A stretch of DNA of 64,000 nucleotides from Mycocentrospora acerina. Its lineage: Eukaryota; Ascomycota; Dothideomycetes; Pleosporales. This document shows positions 12,595 through 22,440 of the stretch, one piece after another. The position numbers were made by a program, and so were the translations under genes. Below the pieces are notes generated by a model. It made no database searches. It had not been told where the DNA came from and saw nothing but the letters and a program-made list of their open reading frames with translations. How positions within the stretch are numbered: position 1 is the stretch's first letter; the number at the start of each line of letters is the position of its first letter. Location: the NCBI GenBank assembly GCA_022701365.1, contig JAKUHH010000201.1, forward strand, positions 186,001 through 250,000, given 5' to 3'.

Positions 12595-12715
12595 TCATAC
12601 AACAGCAGGGCTTCGCCAGTGATCACCAACCTGACTACCAGTCCGCTAGTACGTTGCTGGAATAGGGCTGAGCGAACGGGAAGCCTTATTGTCTCTTATC
12701 CTATTGGCACAGAAA
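12595..12715 (-). pseudogene. 5S rRNA-like gene copy, mutated
   Basis: Read on the minus strand, the ~120 bp match the fungal 5S rRNA layout: CCAATAGG near the 5' end, GGCTTCCCGTTCGCTCAGCC, then GGTTGGTGATCACTGGCGAA and the 3' end CCCTGCTGTTGTATGA. The central section (CTATTCCAGCAACGTACTAGCGGACTG region) and helix I differ from the usual fungal sequence, so this is probably a decayed dispersed copy rather than a working gene. Downstream T-runs could act as pol III terminators. Comparison was made from memory of 5S structure, not by alignment. Confidence 0.6.
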
Positions 12716-13517
12716 CCTTTAATTTTCCTATAGATCGTTAGAGGAATCCTGTTTGAAAGTACTGAGTACGTTACATTAATGCAAACAACTGATGTCCTAA
12801 GTAAAGCGGGCGGCTATGCAATCAGTAAAGCAGGACAGCAAGCACCAAAGATCTTGGCTTTCTAAAGTAGCCTGAGAACCCTTTTCCAGAGTTCTTATAG
12901 GCTGATGTAAAGGAGCTGTCACGGTAAACATGGGTGTACAACAACAGCAGCCAGCATGACTAACCTGAGTCTTCCTCCTATCGTTATTACGAATGCCCTA
13001 CCTCGTCAGCGTTACAAGCCGTCTCCAACAAACTTAATTTATGCTGCTCTGATTGCTAAAAAAATAGTTCAGAGAGACCTTATGTTAAGACATTAGTTTC
13101 CCAAGATGTAGTCTTCATAGTGTATGCTGAATGGCAATAGCTAGATGTCGTCCATGAGGCCCTGAGAAGATAGTTTCGGAAGGCATGCAACGCCACTTAA
13201 CAAGACAGGCTAGAATTGAAGCAAGCAGAAGAGGATCAAGACTTTGATTTCTTTATTTAGAATGACGTTGAAAGGGGAGATTCTTGTCAGTAAGGGAGAG
13301 TTATCGAAGGCTGCTCCAATCGCTTTGAGTCGTCTTTCGACGGCGAGTTAACAGACGAGCGAAAGGGACAGTTGCTTTCTTTCAAGCTGCAAGAGCTGCT
13401 AGAGATTACAAAACTTGCAAGGTGAGCTGACTGATTAATTTCGTCTATTTGTTCTCCATTTACAGATACGAATACGAAAGGCACATCTCTGCACCCCTTG
13501 TTGCCGCCCGGCAGGAT
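12716..13517. other. Degenerate low-coding region between 5S-like copy and NLR
   Basis: Base composition returns toward normal but no open gene is present. Stretches around 13100-13440 look like decayed coding sequence with several stops on the plus strand; I could not match them to a family. Confidence 0.35.
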
Positions 13518-13783
13518 AGCAGCGCAGTTCTTCAGCCGGTGACCGGCGAGGAGCAAACCCCCACATTCTGCCGTGTCAAATCATTCAGCTACCAACCATG
13601 TATCCGGTAGCGGCATCTCATTTGCCTGTACAGCTATCTGCCTTGTAAGTCGCTTTTAGCAGCGCAGCTCTTCAGCCAGTAACCAGCGAGGGGTAAGCAG
13701 CCCCCACATTCTGCTGTGCCAAATTAACCAGCAACCAACCATGTATCCAATGGTTGCATCTCATTTGCCTGCGCAGCCATCTA
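13518..13783 (+). repeat. ~120-bp direct duplication upstream of the NLR gene
   Basis: Copy 1 starts at 13518 and copy 2 at 13658, both opening AGCAGCGCAG(T/C)TCTTCAGCC and containing CCCCCACATTCTGC and ACCAACCATGTATCC, then GCATCTCATTTGCCTG. The period is 140 bp. Many differences between the copies are C/T or G/A transitions. The second copy ends about 115 bp before the NLR start codon, so the duplication lies in its promoter. Confidence 0.75.
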
Positions 13784-13797
13784 GCGATTCAGTCAAG

Positions 13798-13804
13798 TAT
13801 ATAG
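13798..13804 (+). promoter_or_regulatory. Putative TATA box of the NLR gene
   Basis: TATATAG lies 92 bp upstream of the ATG at 13896 and directly after the promoter duplication. It is positional evidence only. Confidence 0.35.
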
Positions 13805-13895
13805 ATACGTGTGACGGCCTAAAATTCTCTTCTCGCCGACACCGTACTTTATCACGATAGTCCATTCCTACACAAGCAACAGCTACCTTGTAACT

Positions 13896-16800
13896 ATGTC
13901 GAAAAAAGAAGTGGATTTTGGAGAAAATTACAGGGTCCGTCGCCAACAACCACTGCATTCCGTACGACCCCCTAGAACTATCAATGACTACTCAATCGGA
14001 GTGATATGCGCCCTCGCGGTGGAGAAAGCAGCCTTTACGGCGATGCTGGATGAGGATCACGAGGCTCTCGCTACCGATAAGAACGACCGTAACAGCTATA
14101 GTTTCGGCAAGATTGGGGACCACAACATTGTTGTCGCTTGTCTTCCTGCAGGGATCTCAGGCAATAACTCAGCTGCAAATGTGGCAACAGACATGATGCG
14201 TAGCTTCCCAATCAAGATCGGACTCATGGTTGGAGTAGGTGGAGGAGTATGGAGCATAAAGCATGACATCCGATTAGGGGATGTAGTTGTCAGCCAGCCA
14301 GATGGTTTACATGGCGGGGTAGTGCAGTGGGACTTTGGGAAGATGGAAAACAGCGGCTTTAAGCGAACAGGATCGTTGAACAAACCGCCAAGGCCGTTGT
14401 TAAATGCTGTGCAAGATCTCAAGACAAAGCATTTTACAGAAGAGTACAAACTCAGAGAGCACTTATCGTGCATGTTAAAGAATAAACCCAGGATGGTGCA
14501 ATCGTTTACTTATCAAGGTATAGAGAACGACAACTTGTACCAATCAAGCTACGCCCATGTTGGAGGCGAGACATGCAAGACATGCGAAATCGGGCAAACT
14601 GTTAAGAGACAGCCTCGAACTACCTCAGAACCGCAGATTCATTATGGCAATATCGCATCTGGCAACAAAGTAATGAAGGATGGCATAAATCGAGACCGCA
14701 TAGCAGAAGAAGAAGGGGTGGTATGCTTTGAGATGGAGGCAGCTGGCTTGATGGACAACTTTCCGTGCCTTGTGATTAGAGGTATATGCGACTACGCGGA
14801 TTCTCACAAGAACAAGCAATGGCAGCCATATGCGGCAGCTACGGCAGCGGCGTTTGCCAAAGAACTTCTTGGATTTGTCAAGAAGCAAGGTGTGGATGAG
14901 CTACGACCCGCGAGTAAGTAATTTTCTGCATTCTAGGCAAGTTAATAGCGAAAGATTCACAGATTTATAATAATCTTACCACCCTTATCGCCCTTATCGC
15001 CACGAGTATTTGTCCTGCTCTTACTGCTGTTATCTTTTTAATAGTTTTCTTCTCTTCATTTAGGTCACAGTTGAGCTACAACACTGACTTTAACGTAAGA
15101 GTACAAAACGCAGTTTAGCCTTGAGGGTGTTCCAGTAGTAGGCAAATTTATAGATCGCCCAATGGAGATGGCAGAGCTTGAGCGAGTTCTTCTGCCTCAA
15201 AACAGCCAGAGCCAGCGAAAAACGATACACGTTCTTCACGGTATGGGTGGAGTAGGCAAGACCCAGCTGACTGTAGAATTTGCACGGCAGCATCATCGCT
15301 GGTTTAGCTCAGTCTTCTGGTGGGACGGTAGAAGTGAAGATAGTCTTAAACGTAGTATTGCAAGCTGCGCAACTAGGATCCCAAAAGGCCAGATTCCTGA
15401 GACTAGCAGAGCGAATGCCGCAGACAGCAACGCTGATATTAATGCAATAGTAAAAGATGTGCTAGAATGGCTTGCCCGGTGCGACAATACTACCTGGCTA
15501 CTTATCTTAGACAACGTTGATCAGGAGTTCAATGCACACGAGGAAGACCCTAATGCGTATAATGTCAAAAGCTACCTCTCAGGTGCCGACCACGGGTCTG
15601 TACTAATCACAACGCGACTAGCGAGACTAGCGCAGTTGGGGCAATCGCAGCTATTAGGCAAAGTTAACAAAGATCAAGCTCAGGCTATCCTTAGATATTG
15701 GCACAAGGAGCATGGTAAGACATGATGAACAATGCACAGATTGATATGAACTCTTAGAGCTAACAATAGTGTTGCAGATACAGCTGGCAACGAGCGCTTA
15801 CTTGAGTTGCTGGATGGCCTTCCATTAGCTATTGCACAGGCTGGCGCGTATCTGCAAGAGACTGATATCAGTATTGCAGAATACATTCAGCTCTACGAAC
15901 AACATTGGAAAGACCTAGTGCAATCTCAGGATCTAGATGGTATGGTGCTTCAAGATTACCCAGCGCGTAGCGTGTGGACTACATGGACAATTTCGTACAA
16001 AGCTATTCGGGCAAGGAGCGAAGCAGCAGCTAACCTCCTTCTGCTTTGGGCATGCCTTAACAATAAAGACTTATGGTATGAACTGCTCGCAGAATCAGGC
16101 AGGAAGTGTACAGCTTTAGCAAATTCTATGTCACAGCGACTCTCTAATATTGGAAGCAGCAAAATTGGGTTTCTTAACGCGATAAAGCTGTTGCGCAGGT
16201 ACTCTCTAGTTGAGAGTGTACAGGGTTCAGCAAGCTATGCTACACATTTAGTTGTGCATACATGGGCATACCACGTCCAAAGCGCCAAAGATCAGGCATA
16301 TTTTAAAAGCTTAGCAGTGGCAGTTGTTGGATGGAACGTGCCAAATTCATCACAGAGGGAGTACTCAAGCGTGCAACGACGGCTTTTGCCTCACGCGCAA
16401 CAATGCTCGCGGTGGATTTTGAGAGGTAGCCAAGCGGAGAAGGATGAGATGGATATGATCATCACTGGAAGCATGTGCGCCAAAGTCATTCTAGATGCTA
16501 TGTCTGATCTTGCAATGCTGTACTTAAACCAAAGTAAGCTGGCCGAGGCAGAGCAGATGTACAAGCAGGCGCTACAAGGGAAAGAGAAGATACTTGGGCC
16601 TGACCACATGTCTACACTAGACACAGTTAACAACCTAGGCTTATTATACGTAGATCAAGGTAGACTAGCTGAGGCAGAGCAGATGTACAAGCGGGCGCTG
16701 CAAGGGCTTGAGGAGGCACTTGGACCTAACCACACGTCTACACTAAACACTGTTGGCAACCTAGGCAGCCTTTACGTAGATCAAGGCAAGCTAGATGAGG

Positions 16801-17504
16801 CAGAGCAGATGTACAAGCGGGCGCTGCAAGGATTTGAGGAGGCACTTGGACCTGACCACACGTCTACACTAAGCACAATTTGCAACCTAGGTAGCCTCTA
16901 CACAAGCCAAGGCAAGCTAGCTGAGGCAGAGCAGATGTACAAACAGGCGCTACAAGGGAAAGAGAAGGTACTTGGGCCTGACCACACGTCTACACTAGAC
17001 ACAGTTAGCAACCTAGGCGGTCTCTACGCAGGCCTAGACAGGCTAGCTGAGGCAGAGCAGATGTACAAGCGGGCGTTGCAAGGGCTTGAGGAGGCACTTG
17101 GACCTGACCACACGTCTACACTAGATACTGCTGGCAACCTAGGCAGCCTTTACATAGGTCAAGGCAGGCTAGCTGAGGCAGAGCAGATGTACAAGCGGGC
17201 GCTGCAAGGATTTGAGGAGGGACTTGGGCCCAACCATAGGTTAACACTAAAAACAGCTAATCACCTAGGTAGCCTCTACGCAAGTCAAGACAAACTAGCT
17301 GAAGCAGAGCAAGTGTTTAAGCAGGCGTTGCAGGGGATTGAGAAGACACTTAGTCCTAACTACTCGTTAGTACTAGAGTTGGTTATTAAGCTTGACCTAA
17401 TCTACAAGAAACAAAGCAAGCTAGATGAGGCAGAGCAGATGCACAAACAGGCGCTGCAAGGGCTTGAGGAGGCATTAATAACAAACACAACGCAGGCAAT
17501 TTAA
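13896..17504 (+). CDS. NLR-type receptor: PNP_UDP / NB-ARC / TPR
   Basis: Fungal NOD-like receptor, a class linked to non-self recognition and regulated cell death. Best model: exons 13896-14913, 15100-15714, 15778-17504 (about 1119 aa); the first intron's acceptor is less certain. Domains: PNP_UDP nucleoside phosphorylase-like (residues ~30-335: YSIGVICALAVEKAAF, VGVGGGV, CFEMEAAGLMDNFPCLVIRG, GICDYADSHK); NB-ARC from ~345 with P-loop GMGGVGKT (~387), Walker B-like LLILDNVD and GSVLITTR; then a helical linker containing GLPLAIAQAGAYL; and TPRs at ~785-1115. The TPR part consists of eight 42-residue units (126 bp each; LAEAEQMYKxALQG), six of them nearly identical. All domains are open, unlike the surrounding RIP-damaged DNA. 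The ligand and downstream effector are unknown. Confidence 0.88.
16503..17480 (+). repeat. Eight in-frame 126-bp TPR repeats
   Basis: The motif GAGGCAGAGCAGATGTACAA recurs at 16545, 16671, 16797, 16923, 17049, 17175, 17301 and 17427, an exact 126-bp period (42 codons). The first six units are almost identical in DNA; the last two have diverged (AAGTGTTTAAG, ATGCACAAA). Such homogeneity implies recent amplification or gene conversion. Confidence 0.95.
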
Positions 17505-17880
17505 GGGTAATTTAATTATAACTTTACTCAGCTTTAAGGCAAAAAGGAGCACTACCACTTAGGATAGAGAATGTTATTATTCCATACTTTGCAACAATGC
17601 AGGCAACTAGAATTTATTTCTGTAGAATCACTTGGAAAATTTGATTTTAATGCCTACATGTCACAAAACAGAGCCCTGCTCACGAGTCTCGCTTACGAGT
17701 CTTGCTCACCAGCCACATGAGCAAGCCACACTCACGTGGCCTATTACAAAGAACTTAGCACTAAGCTAGCAGAAGGGTAATTATTACTTAGCTGCTCTAC
17801 ACAACAACGTTTGTGCTACACTTGCTTTGTTAAATTAAGTACACTTAGTAACAATCACTACTAAGCTCCTCATTGCATTG
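17505..17880. other. Transition from NLR gene into AT-rich block 2
   Basis: 3' flank of the NLR gene. It holds a short imperfect duplication of the ACGAGTCTxGCTxAC type near 17685-17710, but no gene. AT content rises sharply toward the right. Confidence 0.4.
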
Positions 17881-17884
17881 TATA

Positions 17885-19230
17885 TAATAGAGATAAAACA
17901 CTTAAATAGACAAGCTAGTGGTCTATACAATAGATCACCTGAATACTATTATTCTAGCTCCTATTTCTACAACATTGAGAAATTATAAGAATTAGTTATT
18001 AATAATTATAATAACGGCCTATTATACAGACACTCTATAATTACTAGAATAATAGAACTTATATAATAAAACTATAAGTTTTTGCATATAAAAAAAATTA
18101 CAGCTTATATTAAGAAATATTTATACTAGTAATAAAATAAGTATAGCATACACGCGAAGTATAGAGAAATGCAGCTAATCTAAGTACTTAAAGCAGCTTA
18201 GACAGATATTACTATAGACTTTATTACTAGCTTACTAAACTCTAAAGACCTTATTAATATTATTACTTATAATATAATACTAGTTATTAATAACAAACTT
18301 ATAAAATATGCTAAGATAATATAATTTTAAGATAACTATAATATAACATAGTTAAGATATATAATCTTAGATTTAATAGTATAAAACTATAGTATCCTAG
18401 AATTAATTATTAGTAATAAAGATAAATTATTTATATTACACTATTAGATAACCTTAATAGCTGTAATAATAATAAAATAAAAACTATTTACTTTTTATTA
18501 TCTATAGACAGATAGATAAATAGAAAGAATAAATTAAACTATAAAAACTTACCTATAGATATATAGTAACTAATACTAAAATAATTAGGTATTACTACTA
18601 CTAATAGTATAGATAGCCTATAATAATAATTTATTAGAAGTAATAAGCATAATACTACACTTTGTAAACTATAGATAATATCTAAATCTCTTTATAAGAA
18701 TATTTCTTAGTTTATAAATAGAATTAGTAGTAATTACAGCAGAAGAACTAAAGAAAGTATATAAAAAATTTAAAGAAAAATATTAAAACAGTACAGCAAA
18801 AGGCTATTACTTACATAAATAAAATAAAAATAGCACTTTAGCTTAAAAAGAAAAATAAAGTATATCTTCTTATAAAAAACCTTAAAATAAGAAGACTAAG
18901 TAAAAAACTAGACTAAATTAAAGTTAGACTATTTTTTATTATTAAACCTAAGGGACTAGTTAACTACAGACTTAAACTCCTTAAAGATGCTAAAATCTAC
19001 CTAGTGTTCTATATCTCTCTATTAGAACCTGCTAACTTAGAAATACTAATCTAAAAAACATTTTATTTTAAACTAGATATTAATAATAGTTATAAAGTTA
19101 AAAAAATTATTAACTACTAAGAAACTAAGTAAAGACTTAAGTTCCTAATAAGATAGAAAGGTTACCTACTAAGTAAAGATAATTAAGAACTAAAGACTTA
19201 CTTTATAAACTATTAACTACTACTTTAAAA
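17885..19230 (+). mobile_element. RIP-degraded Ty3/gypsy chromovirus, 3' part of pol
   Basis: Reading through stops on the plus strand reveals a gypsy integrase: a zinc-binding/core region around 18040-18320 with NKYSxHARY, TDITIDFITSLLNSKD and KYAKII; an integrase-core remnant near 18505 corresponding to the TDGQTER motif; the GPY-like segment (KVRLFFI, PKGLVNYRLKL, ISLLEPANL) at about 18880-19030; and a chromodomain remnant (KIINYQET-like, FLIRWKGYLLSK) at about 19090-19185. Frequent TAG/TAA stops sit where Trp or Gln codons are expected, consistent with C-to-T mutation. Reverse transcriptase and gag are not seen, so the 5' part is lost or beyond recognition. The element is inactive. Confidence 0.75.
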
Positions 19231-19572
19231 ATACTAATAGAGCCTAAGATATAATAACTAGGTTTTACCTTTAGAAAATAATATAAGAACTTTTTAAAAG
19301 TTATCTAGAAGACCTTTAATAGCACTCTAAGTACTTAAAGATAAACTTAAAGCTAGGCCTTCTAAAGGACTATTAAAAGACATTAAATTACTTATCTCTA
19401 CATGTTCCTGTTCCTCTTATTCCTCAATACCTTACTCCTCTACTAAGATTGCCTCTTTAGCATAATAATCTATTAGATCTATTTATATCTAAAATCTTTC
19501 TTCTCTAGCATGTGCTGTGCGCAGATCTTCTAGCGCTTTCTCTTGCGCTTATATTATAACATTTTAAGCCTC
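19231..19572. repeat. AT-rich sequence between chromovirus and solo LTR
   Basis: Degenerate AT-rich DNA. The first part may be the 3' non-coding tail of the chromovirus. A less AT-rich patch with CTTTCTCTTGCGC-like words appears near 19500-19560. No gene is present. Confidence 0.4.
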
Positions 19573-19777
19573 TTAAGTGTAACGACTAAGCACGTGCACA
19601 GTCAACGTAGCTTACCTCGCTTATAGCATCTAGTCGGCAAAGTCTAGATCTAGCACTATATATATTATACTACACATAGAATACTTGCTTAAGTATTCTT
19701 GTGCTTACCTTTTGGTATAAGTGGGGTTATTGCGTAGTATCAATAGCAAGGGCAGGGCGCCTGACCATTACATTAAG
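19573..19777. mobile_element. Solo LTR (195 bp) with 5-bp target duplication TTAAG
   Basis: The element occupies 19578-19772, starting TGTAACGACTAAG and ending GACCATTACA, so it has TG...CA ends within an imperfect TGTAA/TTACA inverted repeat. TTAAG occurs immediately before (19573-19577) and after (19773-19777). Direct flanking by a 5-bp duplication marks a solo LTR formed by recombination. It is less AT-rich than its surroundings. Confidence 0.75.
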
Positions 19778-20688
19778 ACTCCTTAATTTATTATTGCAAC
19801 TTTTCCTTTTTAGTTGCTAACTGCTTAAACTTAGATTAAGTTACTTATATATTACACTATTAGCTATATTTTAAATACTTGCTATACTTCTTAGACTAAA
19901 TATAAACTTTACACACCTAATTATACTTTGCATAAGTTGCGCATTTTTAGACTATTATTTTACTAGTTATTTTAATAAAATTATAAAGATATTAACAGCA
20001 GATAGTACTTAACTCTTTAGGATATTTAGATATTATTAAAACAAAGCAGTAAATGCATAGGGACTACACATAATATATAATAAGCTTAAAGGACTAAGCT
20101 AGGCAAGAAGAGCAATAGTGTTAAGGCTAGGTTAGGCAAGGGATATGCCTTAACTAATTAACTAGCCTTACTATAACTAAGCAACCTAGATTATACAATA
20201 TGCTTAGTGCTTAGTATAATTAGTTATAATTAGTATACTAAGGATTATAATTAGTACTAAGCACTATATTATAATTAAGTATATAGTTAGTAGGAACACT
20301 ACTCTTCTAGTAATGTGTTTAACCTTATTATTTAATCTTCTTATTGCTTCTTACCCTTAATTACAGTGTATTATTAATATGTGCATTAAACTAACTTTGT
20401 TTCCCTAAACCTACTCTATCCCTAAGAACTAACCTTAAACCTGTTCTACTTTAGTACTAGTATTAGAAGGTCTTTGACTACTAAGATCAAGTACAGAACA
20501 GGATCTTAACATATAGGAAGGGATACAGTTACTTACTAGATTGCACTTCTTATTCTGCGCTGTGCAATAGGCGCACTTCTTTAATCCTGCTAAACAAAAC
20601 GCAAACTTAACTAATTTCCTGCAAGCAGCAGCCTGCACACACTGCATGCAGATAGCCTAGAAGGCTACTAAAAGGGCACTAGGGGGGA
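19778..20688. repeat. AT-rich block 2, central part, with imperfect palindrome
   Basis: Mostly degenerate AT-rich DNA. Around 20200-20275 the sequence CTTAGTGCTTAGTATAATTA and a later TAATTAGTACTAAGCACTA form an imperfect hairpin. A short cysteine-rich minus-strand frame (20647-20435; KKCAYCTAQNKKC) could be a relic of a zinc-knuckle or gag-like peptide but is too short to call as a gene. Confidence 0.4.
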
Positions 20689-20880
20689 GGGGGATCAGCA
20701 TAGGGGCGGGGCGGGGCGGGGCGGTGCTGGTGCTGGTGCTGGTGCTAGTGCTGGTGCTGGTGCTGGTGCTGGTGCTGGTGCTAGTGCTGGTGCTAGTGCT
20801 GGTGCTGGTGTTGTTGTTGCTGCTGTTGCTGCTGTTGCTGTTGCGGTTGCTGTTATAGTTGTGGTTGTGGTTGTGGTTTT
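20689..20880 (+). repeat. G-rich microsatellite cluster
   Basis: Three adjoining simple repeats: GGGGC units (about 20703-20724) following a GGGGGGAGGGGG run; GGTGCT hexamers with occasional CTAGTG variants (about 20723-20811); and GTTGCT/GTTGTG trinucleotide derivatives (about 20812-20878). It is a GC island inside an otherwise AT-rich block. Confidence 0.9.
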
Positions 20881-21337
20881 GCTATACTTATTAGCAAAAC
20901 ACTACTAAAAAAGCTTAACAAAGGGTATGTACAAAAAACATTAAGCCTAACTGCTAAGAAGATTAAGATTTTTAAAAAGGGAGCCTCTATATATAAGAAC
21001 CTATCTTAAGGTAAAAGAGATAATTGTTAGGGTAATAATAAAAAAAAATTCTTCTTAAAGTAAAAGATAAAATATTGTTAAAATTTACCTTACTATAAAA
21101 AGAGGATAAGAATTAAATATAAAGAGGCAGGTATTTAGATAAGATAAGGACTTGCACTGCGTATAGAAGTAAGGGGGGCTAAGAGATAAAAATTTTAAGT
21201 AAGAAGTTTCTGCAAGGATAAAAAGAAGGAAGCTAGGACACTGTCTAAACTCTACACCTCTCCTCTTCTCTCTCTCTTATACTTATAAAAGACAACTCTG
21301 CAGAAAGGGACTTTCTGCCTATACAGAGAGAGGGTAG
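20881..21337. repeat. Degenerate AT-rich spacer
   Basis: Decayed DNA without an open gene. It includes TCTCCTCTTCTCTCTCTC (about 21253-21276) and AGAGAGAGGG before the first LTR copy. Confidence 0.4.
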
Positions 21338-21624
21338 TATAACATTTACAACATTATATCTTATTATTACCCCTAAGTTAACTAACACTTATCTAATAGC
21401 TACTTGTTTTATACTTGCCTTAGATAGTAATCCTAAGGAAAGGTATATAAGGTTGCAGGCTATGTAGCTTTATAAAGTAGTTTTTCTGTATCCTTTTATA
21501 CAAGACCTATAGGTGTAGAGAATAGTATCTTTAGTTTACCCTCTAGTCCTAGCACTCCTATATGCCTAGTAGTGAACACTTCAGACCCCATTCGGATCAC
21601 TCTCTTATAACCTGCGTCGTTACA
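21338..21624 (+). mobile_element. LTR copy A (~287 bp)
   Basis: Starts TATAACATTTACAACATTAT (degraded TGTAAC end) and ends CCTGCGTCGTTACA. It aligns along its length with copies B, C and D, including ACCCCTAAGTTAACTAACAC, AGAGAATAGTATCTTTAGT and GATCACTCTCTTATAACCTG. No target duplication is visible. Confidence 0.75.
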
Positions 21625-21631
21625 CATATAA

Positions 21632-21917
21632 TGTAACGTTCACAACGTCACATCCTATCATTACCCCTAAGTCAACTGATACCTATCTAATAGCCACCTG
21701 ATCTGTACTTGCCTAGGATAGCAACTCTAGAAAGAGGTATATAAGGGGGCAGTCTATGTAGCTTTATAGAGTAGTTTTTCTATATCCTTTTATATAAGAC
21801 CTATAGGTGTAGAGAATAGTATCTTTAGTTTACCCTCTAGTCTTAGCACTCCTATATACCTAGTAGTAGACACTTCAGACCCTATTCAGATCACTCTCTT
21901 ATAACCTGTGTTGTTAC
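21632..21917 (+). mobile_element. LTR copy B (~286 bp), direct repeat of A
   Basis: Starts TGTAACGTTCACAACGTCAC and ends CCTGTGTTGTTACG, seven bases after copy A and in the same orientation. It differs from A mainly by transitions. The pair may be tandem LTRs left after loss of an internal region, or nested insertions. Confidence 0.75.
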
Positions 21918-22440
21918 GACAAGCACAGACATAGTACTACTATTAGTAATAACTTTATAAATAATAAAGTTAATACTAATTATTCATACACTACTTATAT
22001 TTCTTTATATACTAAAAGTAATCTTTATGACTTATGTAACATTAAGTGCCTTATGCTAGAAATTACTAATATAAATTAAGCTCTATATTCCAAGTAAAAA
22101 GCTCTTACTATAAAAGGAGTTAAGTATAAGTTTAAGTTATACTTTTAGTATTTCTGTAATAAAAAAGAGTATATAGCTATAAGTTCCTTATTGTTTTTTA
22201 CTATTTTACACTATTCTAACTTATTATAGCTTAATAAGAAGTTAGCACTTAATTTAGCCTTAATTATCTTTCTTCTTATTACTGCTTATACTGCCCCTTT
22301 TTCTAAGCTCTATAAATCTGTCTCTAATCTACAGATTGCAGCTAGGCCTCTTAATAGGCACCTTATAAGATATATATTAAGTATTTTTTAGACTATTCTA
22401 AGCTAAAATAAAGTTAACTTTAATTTCTATAGACTATAAT
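21918..22440. repeat. AT-rich spacer before the satellite array
   Basis: Degenerate DNA; no gene. A possible worn satellite core (TTGCAGCTAGGCC) occurs near 22328, one period before the first clear unit. Confidence 0.35.

Noticed and set aside
12900..13440. Possible decayed transposase coding region on the plus strand
   Set aside because: Coding-like words occur, but no DDE or HTH motif could be confirmed through the stops.
20435..20647. Cysteine-rich minus-strand frame (KKCAYCTAQNKKC)
   Set aside because: Seventy codons in degenerate AT-rich DNA, no splice continuation; the cysteine pattern does not match a complete zinc cluster or knuckle.
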